Source: Candidatus Cloacimonadota bacterium (GTDB lineage Bacteria > Cloacimonadota > Cloacimonadia > Cloacimonadales > TCS61). Taken from it: DNA of 42,163 bases. The stretch lies in the NCBI GenBank assembly GCA_021734245.1, contig JAIPJH010000013.1, positions 1 through 42,163 on the forward strand, written 5' to 3'. The position numbers and the translations under genes were made by a program. Below are positions 8,358 to 16,558 of the stretch, piece by piece. Numbering within the stretch: position 1 is the first letter of the stretch; each line of letters starts with the position of its first letter. The notes beneath the pieces are model-generated. The model saw nothing but the letters and a program-made list of their open reading frames with translations, did not search any database and was not told where the DNA came from.

Positions 8358-8972
8358 TTTTTTTTGTATTTATATATGCAACTAATAATATTTTTAAGTA
8401 ATTCTAATCTTTGTTTAGCTTTTAGAAATTTATAATATTTACAATTAAACAAAAGAATTAACAAATCCTTCTTCTATTTCACTCATCACCGAAAAATTTG
8501 AAAGGTATAAACTTCATTTATTTAATAAATGAAATTGTTGCTATCTTACTCGTCCAAAACCTTATCCAGCAAAGCCCACGAATTCATTCGTGGGAATCTT
8601 GATACCAGAAATATATCGGACAACGGTTTCAACCGTTTGCACAAATAATAAACCATTGAAATGGTTACTATAAAAGGCTTTGTTTGCTTTTCCCATGAAT
8701 AACCCAGTGAAATTGAATTGATTTCACAGGTTAAAAATTCATGGGCTTGAAAAAAATGAAATTATTGTGTTTTTTTTGTTGCTTACTGGAAAATAAATAT
8801 TTTTCGGGTGGATGCGTGTTTTAATCTAAAACTATAATATTAATTTTTTTTTAAAACTAAATTTATTATTAAAAATTCTAGCTAAATTTAATATTTCTAT
8901 TTAATTTGACAAATCGACCCTGCGAAAGAGATTGGCATGAAAATACGGTAGTTTTAAGGTGATATAAGATAG
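8358..8972. other. AT-rich intergenic region before der, with hairpin array
   Basis: No coding sequence was found. The first part (8358-8560) is very AT-rich. From 8570 to 8745 there is a chain of perfect hairpins (listed separately). From 8756 to 8905 the sequence is again AT-rich. A TTGACA at 8906-8911 may be the -35 box for the der operon, but no good -10 box follows at 17 bases. AAGGTGAT about eight bases before the ATG is the ribosome-binding site of der. Confidence 0.6.
8570..8745. repeat. Clustered short palindromes (REP-like)
   Basis: Perfect inverted repeats follow one another: CCCACGAA-TTCA-TTCGTGGG (8575-8594), AACGGTT-TC-AACCGTT (8622-8637), AACCATT-GA-AATGGTT (8651-8666), and CCCATGAAT (8692-8700) with ATTCATGGG (8737-8745) enclosing GTGAAAT (8707-8713) and ATTTCAC (8721-8727). 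CAAAGCC (8570-8576) and GGCTTTG (8676-8682) could close the first three into one branched structure. They resemble REP palindromes mobilised by REP-associated tyrosine transposases; none is encoded here. Confidence 0.75.
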
Positions 8973-10301
8973 ATGAAAAAAAGTATTGTCGCAATAGTAG
9001 GAAGACCAAACGTAGGAAAGAGTACATTATTCAATAGAATCTGCCGCAAACGCAGTGCTATTGTGGATTTTGAAGAAGGCGTCACCAGAGATCGCAAATA
9101 CGAAGAAGCGGAATGGTCTGGTCATTCCTTTATCGTCGTCGATACCGGTGGTATCATTCCAAAATCAAATAATAAAATCGATCAGGCTGTAAAATTTCAG
9201 GCAGAAGTCGCTATCGATGAAGCAGATTTCATTCTTTTTGTTGTCGATGTAAAAACCGGTCCTACCGATGTTGATATGGAAATTGCTAAAATCCTTTCCA
9301 AACATCGAGAGAAAGTGATGCTGGTCGTAAATAAAGTAGATAACGAAAAAGATGAGCTGGAAATTTACGATTTCATGAAGCTTGGTTTCGGAGAACCTTT
9401 TCCTATTGCAGCAAATCAAGGTAGAAACACTGGAAATTTTCTTGATGAACTGGTTTCAGCAATCGATACTGCAAAATATGAGGAAAGAAAAGATGACGAG
9501 ATCAAAGTTGCTATCGTGGGAAAACCAAATGTAGGGAAATCATCATTGATCAATAAACTTTCCGGTCAGGATTTCAACATTGTTACCGACATTCCCGGAA
9601 CAACCAGAGATTCCATCGATACAAAATTCAAACACTACGGACAGAAGATAACTTTCATCGACACTGCAGGATTGCGACGAAAGAAAAGCATTAAGTACGG
9701 AGTGGAATATTTCAGTACAATGCGCACGATCGAAAGTATAAATCGTGCTGACATTGTGCTTCTGGTAATGGACGCCACAAATGACATTTCTAATCAGGAT
9801 CAGAAAATCGTTTCTTACGCTGCCAGAAATTTTAAAGATATAATTATTGCCGTGAATAAATGGGATCTTGTGGAAAAAGACAATTCCACAACCGGTGAAT
9901 TCATCAAAGACATTCGCCAGCAACTGAAGTTTGTAGAATTTGCTCCTGTTGTTTTCTTGTCAGCCTTAACAGGTCAGCGAGTGCAAAAGATCTTTGATCT
10001 GATTTTAAAGGTTAATGAAGAAAGTAAAAAAAGAATTGGAACTTCAGATTTAAATAAATTCCTGGAAAAAGTGGTGAATAGATTTCCACCTTCACATTCC
10101 AGCGGAAAACATGCCAAAATCTATTATTGTACACAAGTGAAAACTCATCCTCCAACTTTTGTTTTTTTCTGTAATGACAAGAAATTGATTACAACACATT
10201 ATCGCAGATATCTTAACAATCAATTACGAGAGAATTTTAAATTTGCCGGAGCTTCCATAAAAACTCTTTTCCGCAGCAGGAAAGAAAATGAACTATTTTA
10301 A
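8973..10301 (+). CDS. der: Ribosome biogenesis GTPase Der (EngA)
   Basis: This 442-residue protein has the unique Der layout of two GTPase domains in tandem and a C-terminal KH-like domain. The first P-loop is GRPNVGKST (residues 10-18) and the second is GKPNVGKSS (183-191). The G3 motifs DTGG and DTAG and the G4 motifs NKVD and NKWD are present. The KH-like end contains the family signature RFPPSHSSGKHAKIYY. Der acts in the cytoplasm in maturation of the 50S ribosomal subunit. It overlaps plsY by 14 bp, so translation is probably coupled. Length is normal for the family. Confidence 0.98.
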   Translation: MKKSIVAIVGRPNVGKSTLFNRICRKRSAIVDFEEGVTRDRKYEEAEWSGHSFIVVDTGGIIPKSNNKIDQAVKFQAEVAIDEADFILFVVDVKTGPTDVDMEIAKILSKHREKVMLVVNKVDNEKDELEIYDFMKLGFGEPFPIAANQGRNTGNFLDELVSAIDTAKYEERKDDEIKVAIVGKPNVGKSSLINKLSGQDFNIVTDIPGTTRDSIDTKFKHYGQKITFIDTAGLRRKKSIKYGVEYFSTMRTIESINRADIVLLVMDATNDISNQDQKIVSYAARNFKDIIIAVNKWDLVEKDNSTTGEFIKDIRQQLKFVEFAPVVFLSALTGQRVQKIFDLILKVNEESKKRIGTSDLNKFLEKVVNRFPPSHSSGKHAKIYYCTQVKTHPPTFVFFCNDKKLITTHYRRYLNNQLRENFKFAGASIKTLFRSRKENELF

Positions 10302-10908
10302 TTTGATCTTATCATTTATTTTTGCTTATCTTCTGGGAAGCATTCCCACCAGCTACATAATGGGAAAGTTGGTAAAAGGAATCGATATTCGCCAGCATGG
10401 CAGCGGCAATGTGGGAGCTACAAATGCTCTACGCATTTTAGGAACGAAAATTGGAATTATCACACTGATCTTCGATATCGGCAAAGGTATTGTTGCTGTT
10501 CAAATTGGAAAAATGCTCAATCCTGATTTTACTAATTTGATGCTCATCGGGTTTGGCCTGTTTGCAATTCTGGGTCATATTTTCACGATCTTTTTAAGCT
10601 TCAAAGGTGGAAAAGGCGTGGCAACTTCTGCGGGAGTTTTCATTGCTCTTATTCCTGTTCCGGTAACTATAACTTTAACTGTTTTCATTGTCACGGTATG
10701 GATAAGCAGATATGTTTCTCTCGGTTCCATTTTAGCTGCTGTTAGTTTGTTTTGTGTTGAGCTTATCATTAATATCAATAATAATTTTGAAGATCTGGAG
10801 ATTTTGATTTTCGTATTTTTGATCGCATTCTTTGTTGTTATTCGTCATACAGCCAATATCAAAAGATTGTTGGCAGGAAATGAAAATAAAATTAGTTTTA
10901 AGAAATAG
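10288..10908 (+). CDS. plsY: Acyl-phosphate glycerol-3-phosphate acyltransferase PlsY
   Basis: This 206-residue inner-membrane protein has five or so hydrophobic segments and the PlsY signatures: GSIPTSYIMGKL, then RQHGSGNVGATNALR near residue 32, and a second conserved loop with SFKGGKGVATSAG. It transfers the acyl group from acyl-phosphate to glycerol-3-phosphate, the first step of phospholipid synthesis, and works with PlsX, which is not in this window. Its start lies inside the 3' end of der. purF follows after 21 bp. Confidence 0.97.
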   Translation: MNYFNLILSFIFAYLLGSIPTSYIMGKLVKGIDIRQHGSGNVGATNALRILGTKIGIITLIFDIGKGIVAVQIGKMLNPDFTNLMLIGFGLFAILGHIFTIFLSFKGGKGVATSAGVFIALIPVPVTITLTVFIVTVWISRYVSLGSILAAVSLFCVELIININNNFEDLEILIFVFLIAFFVVIRHTANIKRLLAGNENKISFKK

Positions 10909-10929
10909 ATTTGGGAGAAATAATAGTTA

Positions 10930-12291
10930 ATGTGCGGAATTATTGGAATTTATAACAGTAAAAATGCAGCAGAATTAGCAACTTTAGGATTATTTGCCGA
11001 ACAGCATCGCGGTCAGGAAAGCTGCGGAATGGCAGTAAATGATGGAACTACGATCCGTCTTCGCAAGAAAATGGGCTTAGTAAAAGATGTTTTTACATCG
11101 GATAAATTACAACATCTTCCCGGTGAAATTGCGATTGGACATGTTCGTTATCCTACTCGTGGAGCTTCTTCTGTTTACAATTCCCAACCTCATGTGGTGG
11201 AAACTCTTTCCGGTCCTTCCTACGCACTTGCCAGCAATGGTGATATCATAAATTATAAAGAAATTCGAAAATTCCTGGAAGATAATGGTGTATATTTTGC
11301 CAGCAGCAATGATGGAGAGTTACTACTAAAATATATTGTTTATCATGTGGAAAAAGAAGACCGAACAATAATCGAAGCTATCAAACTTCTGATGAAATAT
11401 GTTAAAGGTGCTTTTTCAACCGTTTTAGCTACGAAAACCGAAATGTTCTTATTCCGAGATCCTTATGGTTTAAGACCAATAACTTATGGAAAAACAAAAG
11501 AAGATGCTGTTGCTGTTGCATCCGAGAGTTGCGCACTGGACATTCTTTATATGGATTGGGTAAAAGAAGTTCAACCTGCTGAGATCATCAGGATAAATAA
11601 GGATGGAATTGAGACTTTTCCCAATGATCCAAACAAGTTTAGAGCTACAGACACAAACAAACATTGCATTTTTGAACACATTTATTTTTCCAGACCAGAC
11701 AGCATTAACTATGGAGAAAATGTATTTGAAGTACGCGAAAAAATCGGAGCAAAATTAGCTGAAGCAGACGAAATAACACCAGATACGGTTGTTCCTGTGC
11801 CCGATTCCTCCAATTTCATTGCCCTGGGTTATGCCAAGCAGAAAAACGTTCCATTTGAAATGGGACTTATCAGAAATCATTACGTGGGAAGAACATTCAT
11901 AAAACCGGAACAAACCATCCGTGATGAAAGTGTATATCAGAAATTTAATGTTTTACCTGACTTCTTCAAAGATAAGATCGTCGTTCTCATCGATGATTCC
12001 ATCGTACGTGGAACTACCATTCGTAAGTTAGTAAAGCTGATCAAAAAAGCCGGAGCTAAAGAAGTTCATATTCGAATTGGTTCACCTGCAGTAAAATTCA
12101 GCTGCTATTATGGAATAGACACGCCAACCCGCGAAGAACTGATAGCAAATGAAATGGATGTAGCTGGCATTGAAGAATATACAGGAGCGGATAGCTTGAA
12201 ATATTTAGAAATTGAAGATCTGGAAACAACCGTTAGTAAACCACAAGATTATTGTTACGCCTGTTTCAGTGGTAATTATCCGGTAAAATAA
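10930..12291 (+). CDS. purF: Amidophosphoribosyltransferase PurF (Fe-S type)
   Basis: The 453-residue protein starts directly with MCGIIGIY, so the N-terminal catalytic Cys2 of the glutaminase domain is exposed after Met removal and no propeptide is present. GHVRYPTRG and SNGDIINY are glutaminase motifs. The PRPP loop VVLIDDSIVRGTT is at about 351-363. Cysteines in KHCIFEHIYFSRPDS, FSCYYGID and YCYAC match the four ligands of the structural 4Fe-4S cluster in Bacillus-type PurF. The enzyme makes phosphoribosylamine from PRPP and glutamine, the first step of de novo purine synthesis. No purine riboswitch is visible in the short gap after plsY. Confidence 0.97.
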   Translation: MCGIIGIYNSKNAAELATLGLFAEQHRGQESCGMAVNDGTTIRLRKKMGLVKDVFTSDKLQHLPGEIAIGHVRYPTRGASSVYNSQPHVVETLSGPSYALASNGDIINYKEIRKFLEDNGVYFASSNDGELLLKYIVYHVEKEDRTIIEAIKLLMKYVKGAFSTVLATKTEMFLFRDPYGLRPITYGKTKEDAVAVASESCALDILYMDWVKEVQPAEIIRINKDGIETFPNDPNKFRATDTNKHCIFEHIYFSRPDSINYGENVFEVREKIGAKLAEADEITPDTVVPVPDSSNFIALGYAKQKNVPFEMGLIRNHYVGRTFIKPEQTIRDESVYQKFNVLPDFFKDKIVVLIDDSIVRGTTIRKLVKLIKKAGAKEVHIRIGSPAVKFSCYYGIDTPTREELIANEMDVAGIEEYTGADSLKYLEIEDLETTVSKPQDYCYACFSGNYPVK

Positions 12292-12327
12292 TATGAAAAC
12301 TAAAAAACCAAAGAGAGTTTAACCAAT

Positions 12328-12801
12328 ATGAAAACTAAAACTTGGAAAGAAGTTACAGAATTAGTGCAGGAATTGAAGAAGAAAGGTAAAGAAATAGTTT
12401 TTACAAATGGCTGTTTTGACATTATACATGCAGGTCATATTCAATATCTCATGGATGCAAAGGAGCTGGGAGATGTTCTCATTATTGGCTTAAATAGCGA
12501 TGCTTCAGTAAAAAGATTAAAAGGTGAATCTCGTCCAATAAACAATGAAAATGATCGTTCCTTTGTTCTTTCTGCTCTTTCGATGGTAGATTATGTAGTC
12601 ATCTTCGATCAGGATACGCCGTATGAACTGATAAATATTATCATGCCTGATTTCCTGGTGAAAGGTGGAGACTGGAAAATAAAGGATATTGTCGGATCTG
12701 AAATTGTTCAGGCAAGTGGTGGTGTCGTACGTTCACTTCCTTTTAATAAAGGGTATTCAACTACAGATATTATTGAAAAAATGAAAAATGAAACTATATA
12801 A
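12328..12801 (+). CDS. rfaE2: D-glycero-beta-D-manno-heptose 1-phosphate adenylyltransferase (RfaE domain II)
   Basis: This 157-residue stand-alone nucleotidyltransferase has the class I HxGH motif H34-A-G-H37 in FTNGCFDIIHAGHIQYL, plus the RfaE2 signatures LNSDASVKRLKG, RPINNENDR and VKGGDW. It corresponds to the C-terminal domain of HldE/RfaE and makes ADP-heptose for LPS core, which implies a Gram-negative style envelope. The kinase half (RfaE1) is not here. Related cytidylyltransferases share the fold, but the VKGGDW and IVQASGG segments favour RfaE2. It lies 36 bp after purF and is followed by a repeat cluster. Confidence 0.9.
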   Translation: MKTKTWKEVTELVQELKKKGKEIVFTNGCFDIIHAGHIQYLMDAKELGDVLIIGLNSDASVKRLKGESRPINNENDRSFVLSALSMVDYVVIFDQDTPYELINIIMPDFLVKGGDWKIKDIVGSEIVQASGGVVRSLPFNKGYSTTDIIEKMKNETI

Positions 12802-13195
12802 TGGATTAAGCGATCCCCACAATTCTACTTTATTGGGGGAGAAAAGAAAATTTGAAGAGTGAAATTTTTGTTCCGTATTTGCTCCCTGTTAAGGGAGCTG
12901 TTCGAAGTATGAGGACTGAGGGTTTATGGAAAAGATTAACCCCTTTGTCAAGACAAGCTCGACATTTCTCCTTAACAGGGGAAGAAATAAGAGTGAAGTT
13001 TTTGTTCCTTATTTGCTCCTTGTCAAGGGAGCTGTCCGAAGTATGAGGACTGAGGGGTTAGAAAGACGATTAACACCTTTGTCCAGACAAATTGGAATAG
13101 GGGAAGAAATAGGAATTGAGAGAATTCGCTTCCAATTTTGCTCCCTGTTAAGGGAGCTGTCCGAAGTATGAGGACTGAGGGTTAAAAATAATATC
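12802..13195. repeat. Three tandem copies of a MITE-like palindromic element
   Basis: Copy A (about 12857-12990) and copy B (about 12991-13115) are near head-to-tail, and copy C (about 13116-13186) keeps only its left part. Each contains CTCCCTGTTAAGGGAG or a variant that keeps pairing (CTCCTTGTCAAGGGAG in copy B), then GAGGACTGAGG. In copy A the right end CTCCTTAACAGGGGAAG is an imperfect inverted copy of the left end, so the unit is bounded by inverted repeats of about 20 bp. A CCCC/GGGG hairpin at 12815-12839 without a T-run may slow transcription after rfaE2. Short reading frames across the copies are not genes. Confidence 0.85.
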
Positions 13196-13618
13196 ATGGA
13201 AGAAAACAAACTGGAAGATGCTGCAGTAGTTATCGAAGTTCATGATGATTTCATTTTAGTCCAAATGATGAAATCCGGTTCCTGCGATTCCTGTGGAATG
13301 AGCGGATTGTGTCATGGCAAAGATAGAACAGTTACCCATAAGATCTTCACCGATAAAAAATATGAAGTTGGCGATCTGCTAAAGGTGGAAGTAGCTCCTG
13401 GATTAAAAATCGCAACTTCGATGCTGGTTTTTTTGGTTCCTATATTAACTATGATCTTATTCTTTGCGATCGCCAGTTTTGGATTACATCTATCAGAACC
13501 AATTGCGATCTTGTCAGCGTTTATTGGTCTTATTTTAAGTGGAATTGTAATTTACAGGATCGATAGAAAGTTTGGTAAGAAGATCAAATTTGAGATCAAA
13601 GAAAAGGTGGAAAAATGA
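13196..13618 (+). CDS. RseC/SoxR-reducing-system family membrane protein
   Basis: This 140-residue protein fits the RseC family. It has an N-terminal cytoplasmic part with cysteines C30, C33 and C39 (CDSCGMSGLC), a short beta-rich segment (VGDLLKVEV), two transmembrane segments (about 75-97 and 103-120) and a basic tail. Family members include RseC, linked to sigma-E control, and RsxC-associated proteins that act on SoxR. In this lineage a link to the Rnf complex or redox control is possible but not shown. Its end overlaps folB by four bases (ATGA), and it starts the folB-argS gene string. Confidence 0.85.
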   Translation: MEENKLEDAAVVIEVHDDFILVQMMKSGSCDSCGMSGLCHGKDRTVTHKIFTDKKYEVGDLLKVEVAPGLKIATSMLVFLVPILTMILFFAIASFGLHLSEPIAILSAFIGLILSGIVIYRIDRKFGKKIKFEIKEKVEK

Positions 13619-13971
13619 AAATATATTTGAATGAAATGATATTTTATGGTTACCATGGAGTTCATCCCGAAGAAAGAAAGCTCGGTCAGCGTTTTATAGT
13701 TGATTTCACCTACGAATCTGATCCCAAAAGAGATAAAGAAATTAAACATCTGGAAGACACGATCGACTACACAAAAGTATTCGATATAATAAAACACACT
13801 TTGGAAAAAAGGGAGTTTCATCTGCTGGAAGTGTGCGCAAATTCTATTTTAGATCATATTTTAGAGGAATTCCCGAAAATTATTTATGCTAATGTTCGAA
13901 TAAGAAAACCTTCCGTTCCAATAAATGGATCATTGGATTCTGTGGAAGTGGAAATGGAAAGAAATCGATAA
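13615..13971 (+). CDS. folB: Dihydroneopterin aldolase FolB
   Basis: This 118-residue protein has the FolB signatures near the N-terminus (YGYHGVHPEERKLGQRFIVD), the TIDYTKVFDIIKHTLEKREFHLLE segment and the C-terminal RIRKPSVPINGSLDSVEVE. It converts 7,8-dihydroneopterin to 6-hydroxymethyl-dihydropterin and glycolaldehyde in folate synthesis. The four-base overlap with the RseC-like gene implies translational coupling. folK, the next enzyme in the pathway, starts 28 bp downstream. Confidence 0.96.
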   Translation: MKIYLNEMIFYGYHGVHPEERKLGQRFIVDFTYESDPKRDKEIKHLEDTIDYTKVFDIIKHTLEKREFHLLEVCANSILDHILEEFPKIIYANVRIRKPSVPINGSLDSVEVEMERNR

Positions 13972-13999
13972 TCATCCCATTAATTTCAAGGAGATTATT

Positions 14000-14455
14000 A
14001 TGATTTGCTATTTGGGATTAGGCTCAAATCTGGGAGATAGAAAAGATTACATCAACAGAGCTATTTCACGGATTTCATCACATCCCGAAATCTCGATGCT
14101 GAAATGCAGTACGATAATCGAAACCCAAGCTTTTGGCAAAAAAGATCAACCGGATTTTTTGAATTGTGTAATGAAAATAAAAACCCAACTTAATCCTTCT
14201 GAGCTTTTGAAATTCTGTCTGAAGACTGAGAAAAGCCTGGGAAGAATACGCTATGAAACCTGGGGAACAAGAACTATCGACATCGATCTCTTATTATATG
14301 AAAATCGAATTGTAGAACAACCTAACCTGAAAATTCCACATCCCGGCATTCCAAAAAGAGAATTTGTTTTGCGATCTTTGGTAGAGTTGTGTCCCGATTA
14401 TATTCATCCTGTTTCGAAGAAAAGAATAAAAGAAATGTATTCTGAAATATATTAA
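14000..14455 (+). CDS. folK: HPPK (2-amino-4-hydroxy-6-hydroxymethyldihydropteridine pyrophosphokinase) FolK
   Basis: The 151-residue protein begins MICYLGLGSNLGDRKDYI, the classical HPPK N-terminus. It also has QPDFLNCV, LGRIRYETWGTRTIDIDLLLY (catalytic and Mg-binding acidic residues) and the end motif IPHPGIPKREFVLRSLVEL. It transfers pyrophosphate from ATP to 6-hydroxymethyl-dihydropterin, directly after FolB in folate synthesis. The ATG at 14000 is chosen over an in-frame ATG at 13925 because AAGGAG lies just upstream and the extra 25 residues would overlap folB and are not HPPK-like. Confidence 0.96.
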   Translation: MICYLGLGSNLGDRKDYINRAISRISSHPEISMLKCSTIIETQAFGKKDQPDFLNCVMKIKTQLNPSELLKFCLKTEKSLGRIRYETWGTRTIDIDLLLYENRIVEQPNLKIPHPGIPKREFVLRSLVELCPDYIHPVSKKRIKEMYSEIY

Positions 14456-14477
14456 AAACTTGAATTTGGAGAATTTT

Positions 14478-15239
14478 ATGAGTAAAAAAACTGCTACGAT
14501 AATTTTAGCTGCCGGTCAGGGAACCCGCATGAAATCAGATAAACCGAAGGTTGTGCATGTACTGGCAGACAAACCGATGATCAATCGTGTGATCGAAACT
14601 TCATTAAAAATTGATAGTGATCTGATCGCGGTTGTTGTCGGTTTCAAAAAAGATGTTGTAATCGATGTAATTCCCAGAAATGATAAGATAATATTCGTAG
14701 AACAAAAAGAACAAAACGGAACCGGACATGCCGTGATGATGGCAGAACCCGCTTTCAAAGATTTTGATGGAACTGTTTTTATTTTATGTGGAGATGTTCC
14801 GCTTCTACGAGCTGAAACTCTGAAGAAAATGCTGCAGCATCACGATGAAAATAATGCTGCCTGTACTGTTCTGACAGCAGTTATGGACGATGCGTTGCGT
14901 TACGGAAGAATAGTGCGAAATGATGCTGGAAACGTACAGAGAATAGTAGAATTTAAAGATGCAGCAGAACAGGAAAAAGAGATAAAAGAGATCAATACCG
15001 GTATTTACTGCTTCGACAGTAAAAGTCTTTTTTCCGCTCTTAAGAAAATTGATTGTGATAATAATCAGAACGAATACTATCTTACTGATACATTGGAAAT
15101 TCTGAATGAGGCAGGCAAACTGGTTACATCAGTAATTTTGGAAGACATGGTAGAAGCATCAGGAGTGAATTCCAAAGAACAGCTCAAAAATTTGGAAAAT
15201 GAATATTTAACTAGAAAAGCACATTTCGACGGTGAATAG
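14478..15239 (+). CDS. GlmU-type UDP-GlcNAc pyrophosphorylase domain protein, lacking the acetyltransferase domain
   Basis: This 253-residue protein is a sugar-phosphate nucleotidyltransferase. It has the signature LAAGQGTRMKSDKPKVVH near residue 9, EQNGTGHAVM for uridine/base binding, CGDVPLL with the metal-binding Asp, and YYLTDTLEI. These match the GlmU N-terminal uridylyltransferase domain closely. Bifunctional GlmU is about 450 residues because of a C-terminal left-handed beta-helix acetyltransferase; that part is absent here and the next gene is unrelated. The likely role is UDP-GlcNAc formation for peptidoglycan and LPS. The acetyl transfer would need another enzyme. The start at 14478 follows TTGGAGAA. 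Confidence 0.85.
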   Translation: MSKKTATIILAAGQGTRMKSDKPKVVHVLADKPMINRVIETSLKIDSDLIAVVVGFKKDVVIDVIPRNDKIIFVEQKEQNGTGHAVMMAEPAFKDFDGTVFILCGDVPLLRAETLKKMLQHHDENNAACTVLTAVMDDALRYGRIVRNDAGNVQRIVEFKDAAEQEKEIKEINTGIYCFDSKSLFSALKKIDCDNNQNEYYLTDTLEILNEAGKLVTSVILEDMVEASGVNSKEQLKNLENEYLTRKAHFDGE

Positions 15240-15240
15240 A

Positions 15241-15741
15241 ATGAGTGATATTTTATATTCTCCCTGGCGTTTGCAATACATACTTTCCCAGAAAATAGAA
15301 AAATGCATCTTCTGCATCCGCCCTTCAGCCGAAGATGACAACAAACATTTAATTCTGCATCGTACAAAACACAGCTTCGTAATAATGAATATGTATCCCT
15401 ACAATAATGGACATCTCATGGCTGTTCCTTTCAACCATGTTTCATCATTAACGGATTTATCGAAAGAAGAAATCGACGATCTATTCGAAACAGTTCAACT
15501 TTGCGAAAAAGTTTTACGCTCCAATTACAATCCTGACGGACTGAATATTGGAATAAATCTGGGCAGAGCTGCCGGTGCTGGAATCGACACACATCTGCAT
15601 GTTCACGTTATTCCACGTTGGAGCGGAGACGTTAATTTTATGACAGCTGTAAACGGAACCAGGGTAATTCCCGAATCCTTTGAACGAGCATATTCAGAAC
15701 TCAAAAAACATTTTGAAATTGTGATGAATTCACAAGAATAA
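15241..15741 (+). CDS. HIT-family nucleotide hydrolase/phosphorylase
   Basis: This 166-residue protein carries the histidine triad H118-L-H120-V-H122 in THLHVHVIPRW, and a C22xxC25 pair near the N-terminus that resembles the zinc site of some HIT proteins. The opening SPWRLQYI and the NPDGLNIGINLGRAAGAG segment match the branch often annotated as diadenosine tetraphosphate (AP4A) phosphorylase or AP4A hydrolase-like. It acts on dinucleoside polyphosphates or nucleotide conjugates in the cytoplasm; the exact substrate is not shown. The ATG at 15241, directly after the previous stop, is preferred over the overlapping GTG at 15232. Confidence 0.9.
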   Translation: MSDILYSPWRLQYILSQKIEKCIFCIRPSAEDDNKHLILHRTKHSFVIMNMYPYNNGHLMAVPFNHVSSLTDLSKEEIDDLFETVQLCEKVLRSNYNPDGLNIGINLGRAAGAGIDTHLHVHVIPRWSGDVNFMTAVNGTRVIPESFERAYSELKKHFEIVMNSQE

Positions 15742-15745
15742 CAAA

Positions 15746-16198
15746 TTGACAATTCGAAGGTTGGAAAATAATTTGTCACAGATTCAAAAGAGGCTTGTAA
15801 TCGTTATTATAGTAGTACTTTTAGCTGTCTTATCGATTGCGATTTTCTTGAATTTAGATAGAAGTGAGAATGTTGTAAAACAAGAAAAAAAACCACCTCC
15901 AAGTTTGAAATTAGCACTTTTAAATGGTTGTGGAATTGATGGGGTTGCAACGGAAGTAAAAGAATATTTCATCAATAAAACTTCGGGAAATGTGGATATC
16001 GTTTCCTGGCGAAATGTTGATAGAAATTTATTCATTTATAATAAAAGTATCATCGTTATAAAAAAAGATGACGATGAAAAATTAAAATATTTAATGGATT
16101 TTACCGGGATCGATCGCAAGATCTATGCAATTGACGATAATGCAATCGAAGATCTGCAGATCATTCTGGGAAACGATTACAGAGAGTTTTTTAAATAG
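15746..16198 (+). CDS. LytR_C-domain membrane protein
   Basis: This protein of about 150 residues has one N-terminal transmembrane segment (VIVIIVVLLAVLSIAIFL), a proline/lysine linker, and a LytR C-terminal-like domain (LALLNGCGIDGVATEVKEYF, a pattern close to the usual NGxGxxGLA). It is expected to sit in the inner membrane with the domain outside. Similar proteins often precede rsfS, as here (6 bp gap). No ATG is available: the frame opens at TTG 15746, and another TTG at 15773 is possible, with AAGG about 12 bases before it. Function is unknown. Confidence 0.7.
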   Translation: MTIRRLENNLSQIQKRLVIVIIVVLLAVLSIAIFLNLDRSENVVKQEKKPPPSLKLALLNGCGIDGVATEVKEYFINKTSGNVDIVSWRNVDRNLFIYNKSIIVIKKDDDEKLKYLMDFTGIDRKIYAIDDNAIEDLQIILGNDYREFFK

Positions 16199-16204
16199 GA
16201 GATT

Positions 16205-16555
16205 ATGAAAACAGAACGCTTACAGAATGTAGAAAAGATCATTGGCTGGGCTTTAGATAAAAAAGCCGAAAATGTTTTACATTACGATGTTGAGGGAAAA
16301 ACCGATTTCACAGATTCGATCATTGTTTGTCATGGAACAGCAGATCTTCATGTAAAGGCAATTGCCGATTTTATCATAAGTCAGGCTTCAGAAAACGGCA
16401 TTAAACTATATGCCAAAGAAGGTTTTCAAAATTCTCAATGGATTATACTGGATTTCATTGATATTATAGTGCATGTTTTTAATGAAGAAACAAGAGAATT
16501 CTATCATCTTGAAGATCTTTACAAGAGAACTCCCAGAAACAGGGAAAAGAGATAA
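16205..16555 (+). CDS. rsfS: Ribosomal silencing factor RsfS
   Basis: This 116-residue protein matches the RsfS/Iojap family: GKTDFTDSIIVCHGTADLHVKAIADFI in the first half, then a conserved W (SQWIILDFIDIIVHVFNEETREFY) and a closing LEDLY. RsfS binds ribosomal protein uL14 and blocks subunit joining when nutrients are scarce. A strong AGGAGATT lies just before the ATG. argS starts three bases after its stop. Confidence 0.95.
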   Translation: MKTERLQNVEKIIGWALDKKAENVLHYDVEGKTDFTDSIIVCHGTADLHVKAIADFIISQASENGIKLYAKEGFQNSQWIILDFIDIIVHVFNEETREFYHLEDLYKRTPRNREKR

Positions 16556-16558
16556 ATT

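Noticed and set aside
12815-12839. Rho-independent terminator after rfaE2
   Set aside because: The CCCC/GGGG hairpin is followed by GAGAAAAG, not a T-run, so it was not called.
12852-13171. Short plus-strand reading frames
   Set aside because: They run across tandem repeats, have no Shine-Dalgarno of note, and give similar peptides only because the DNA repeats.
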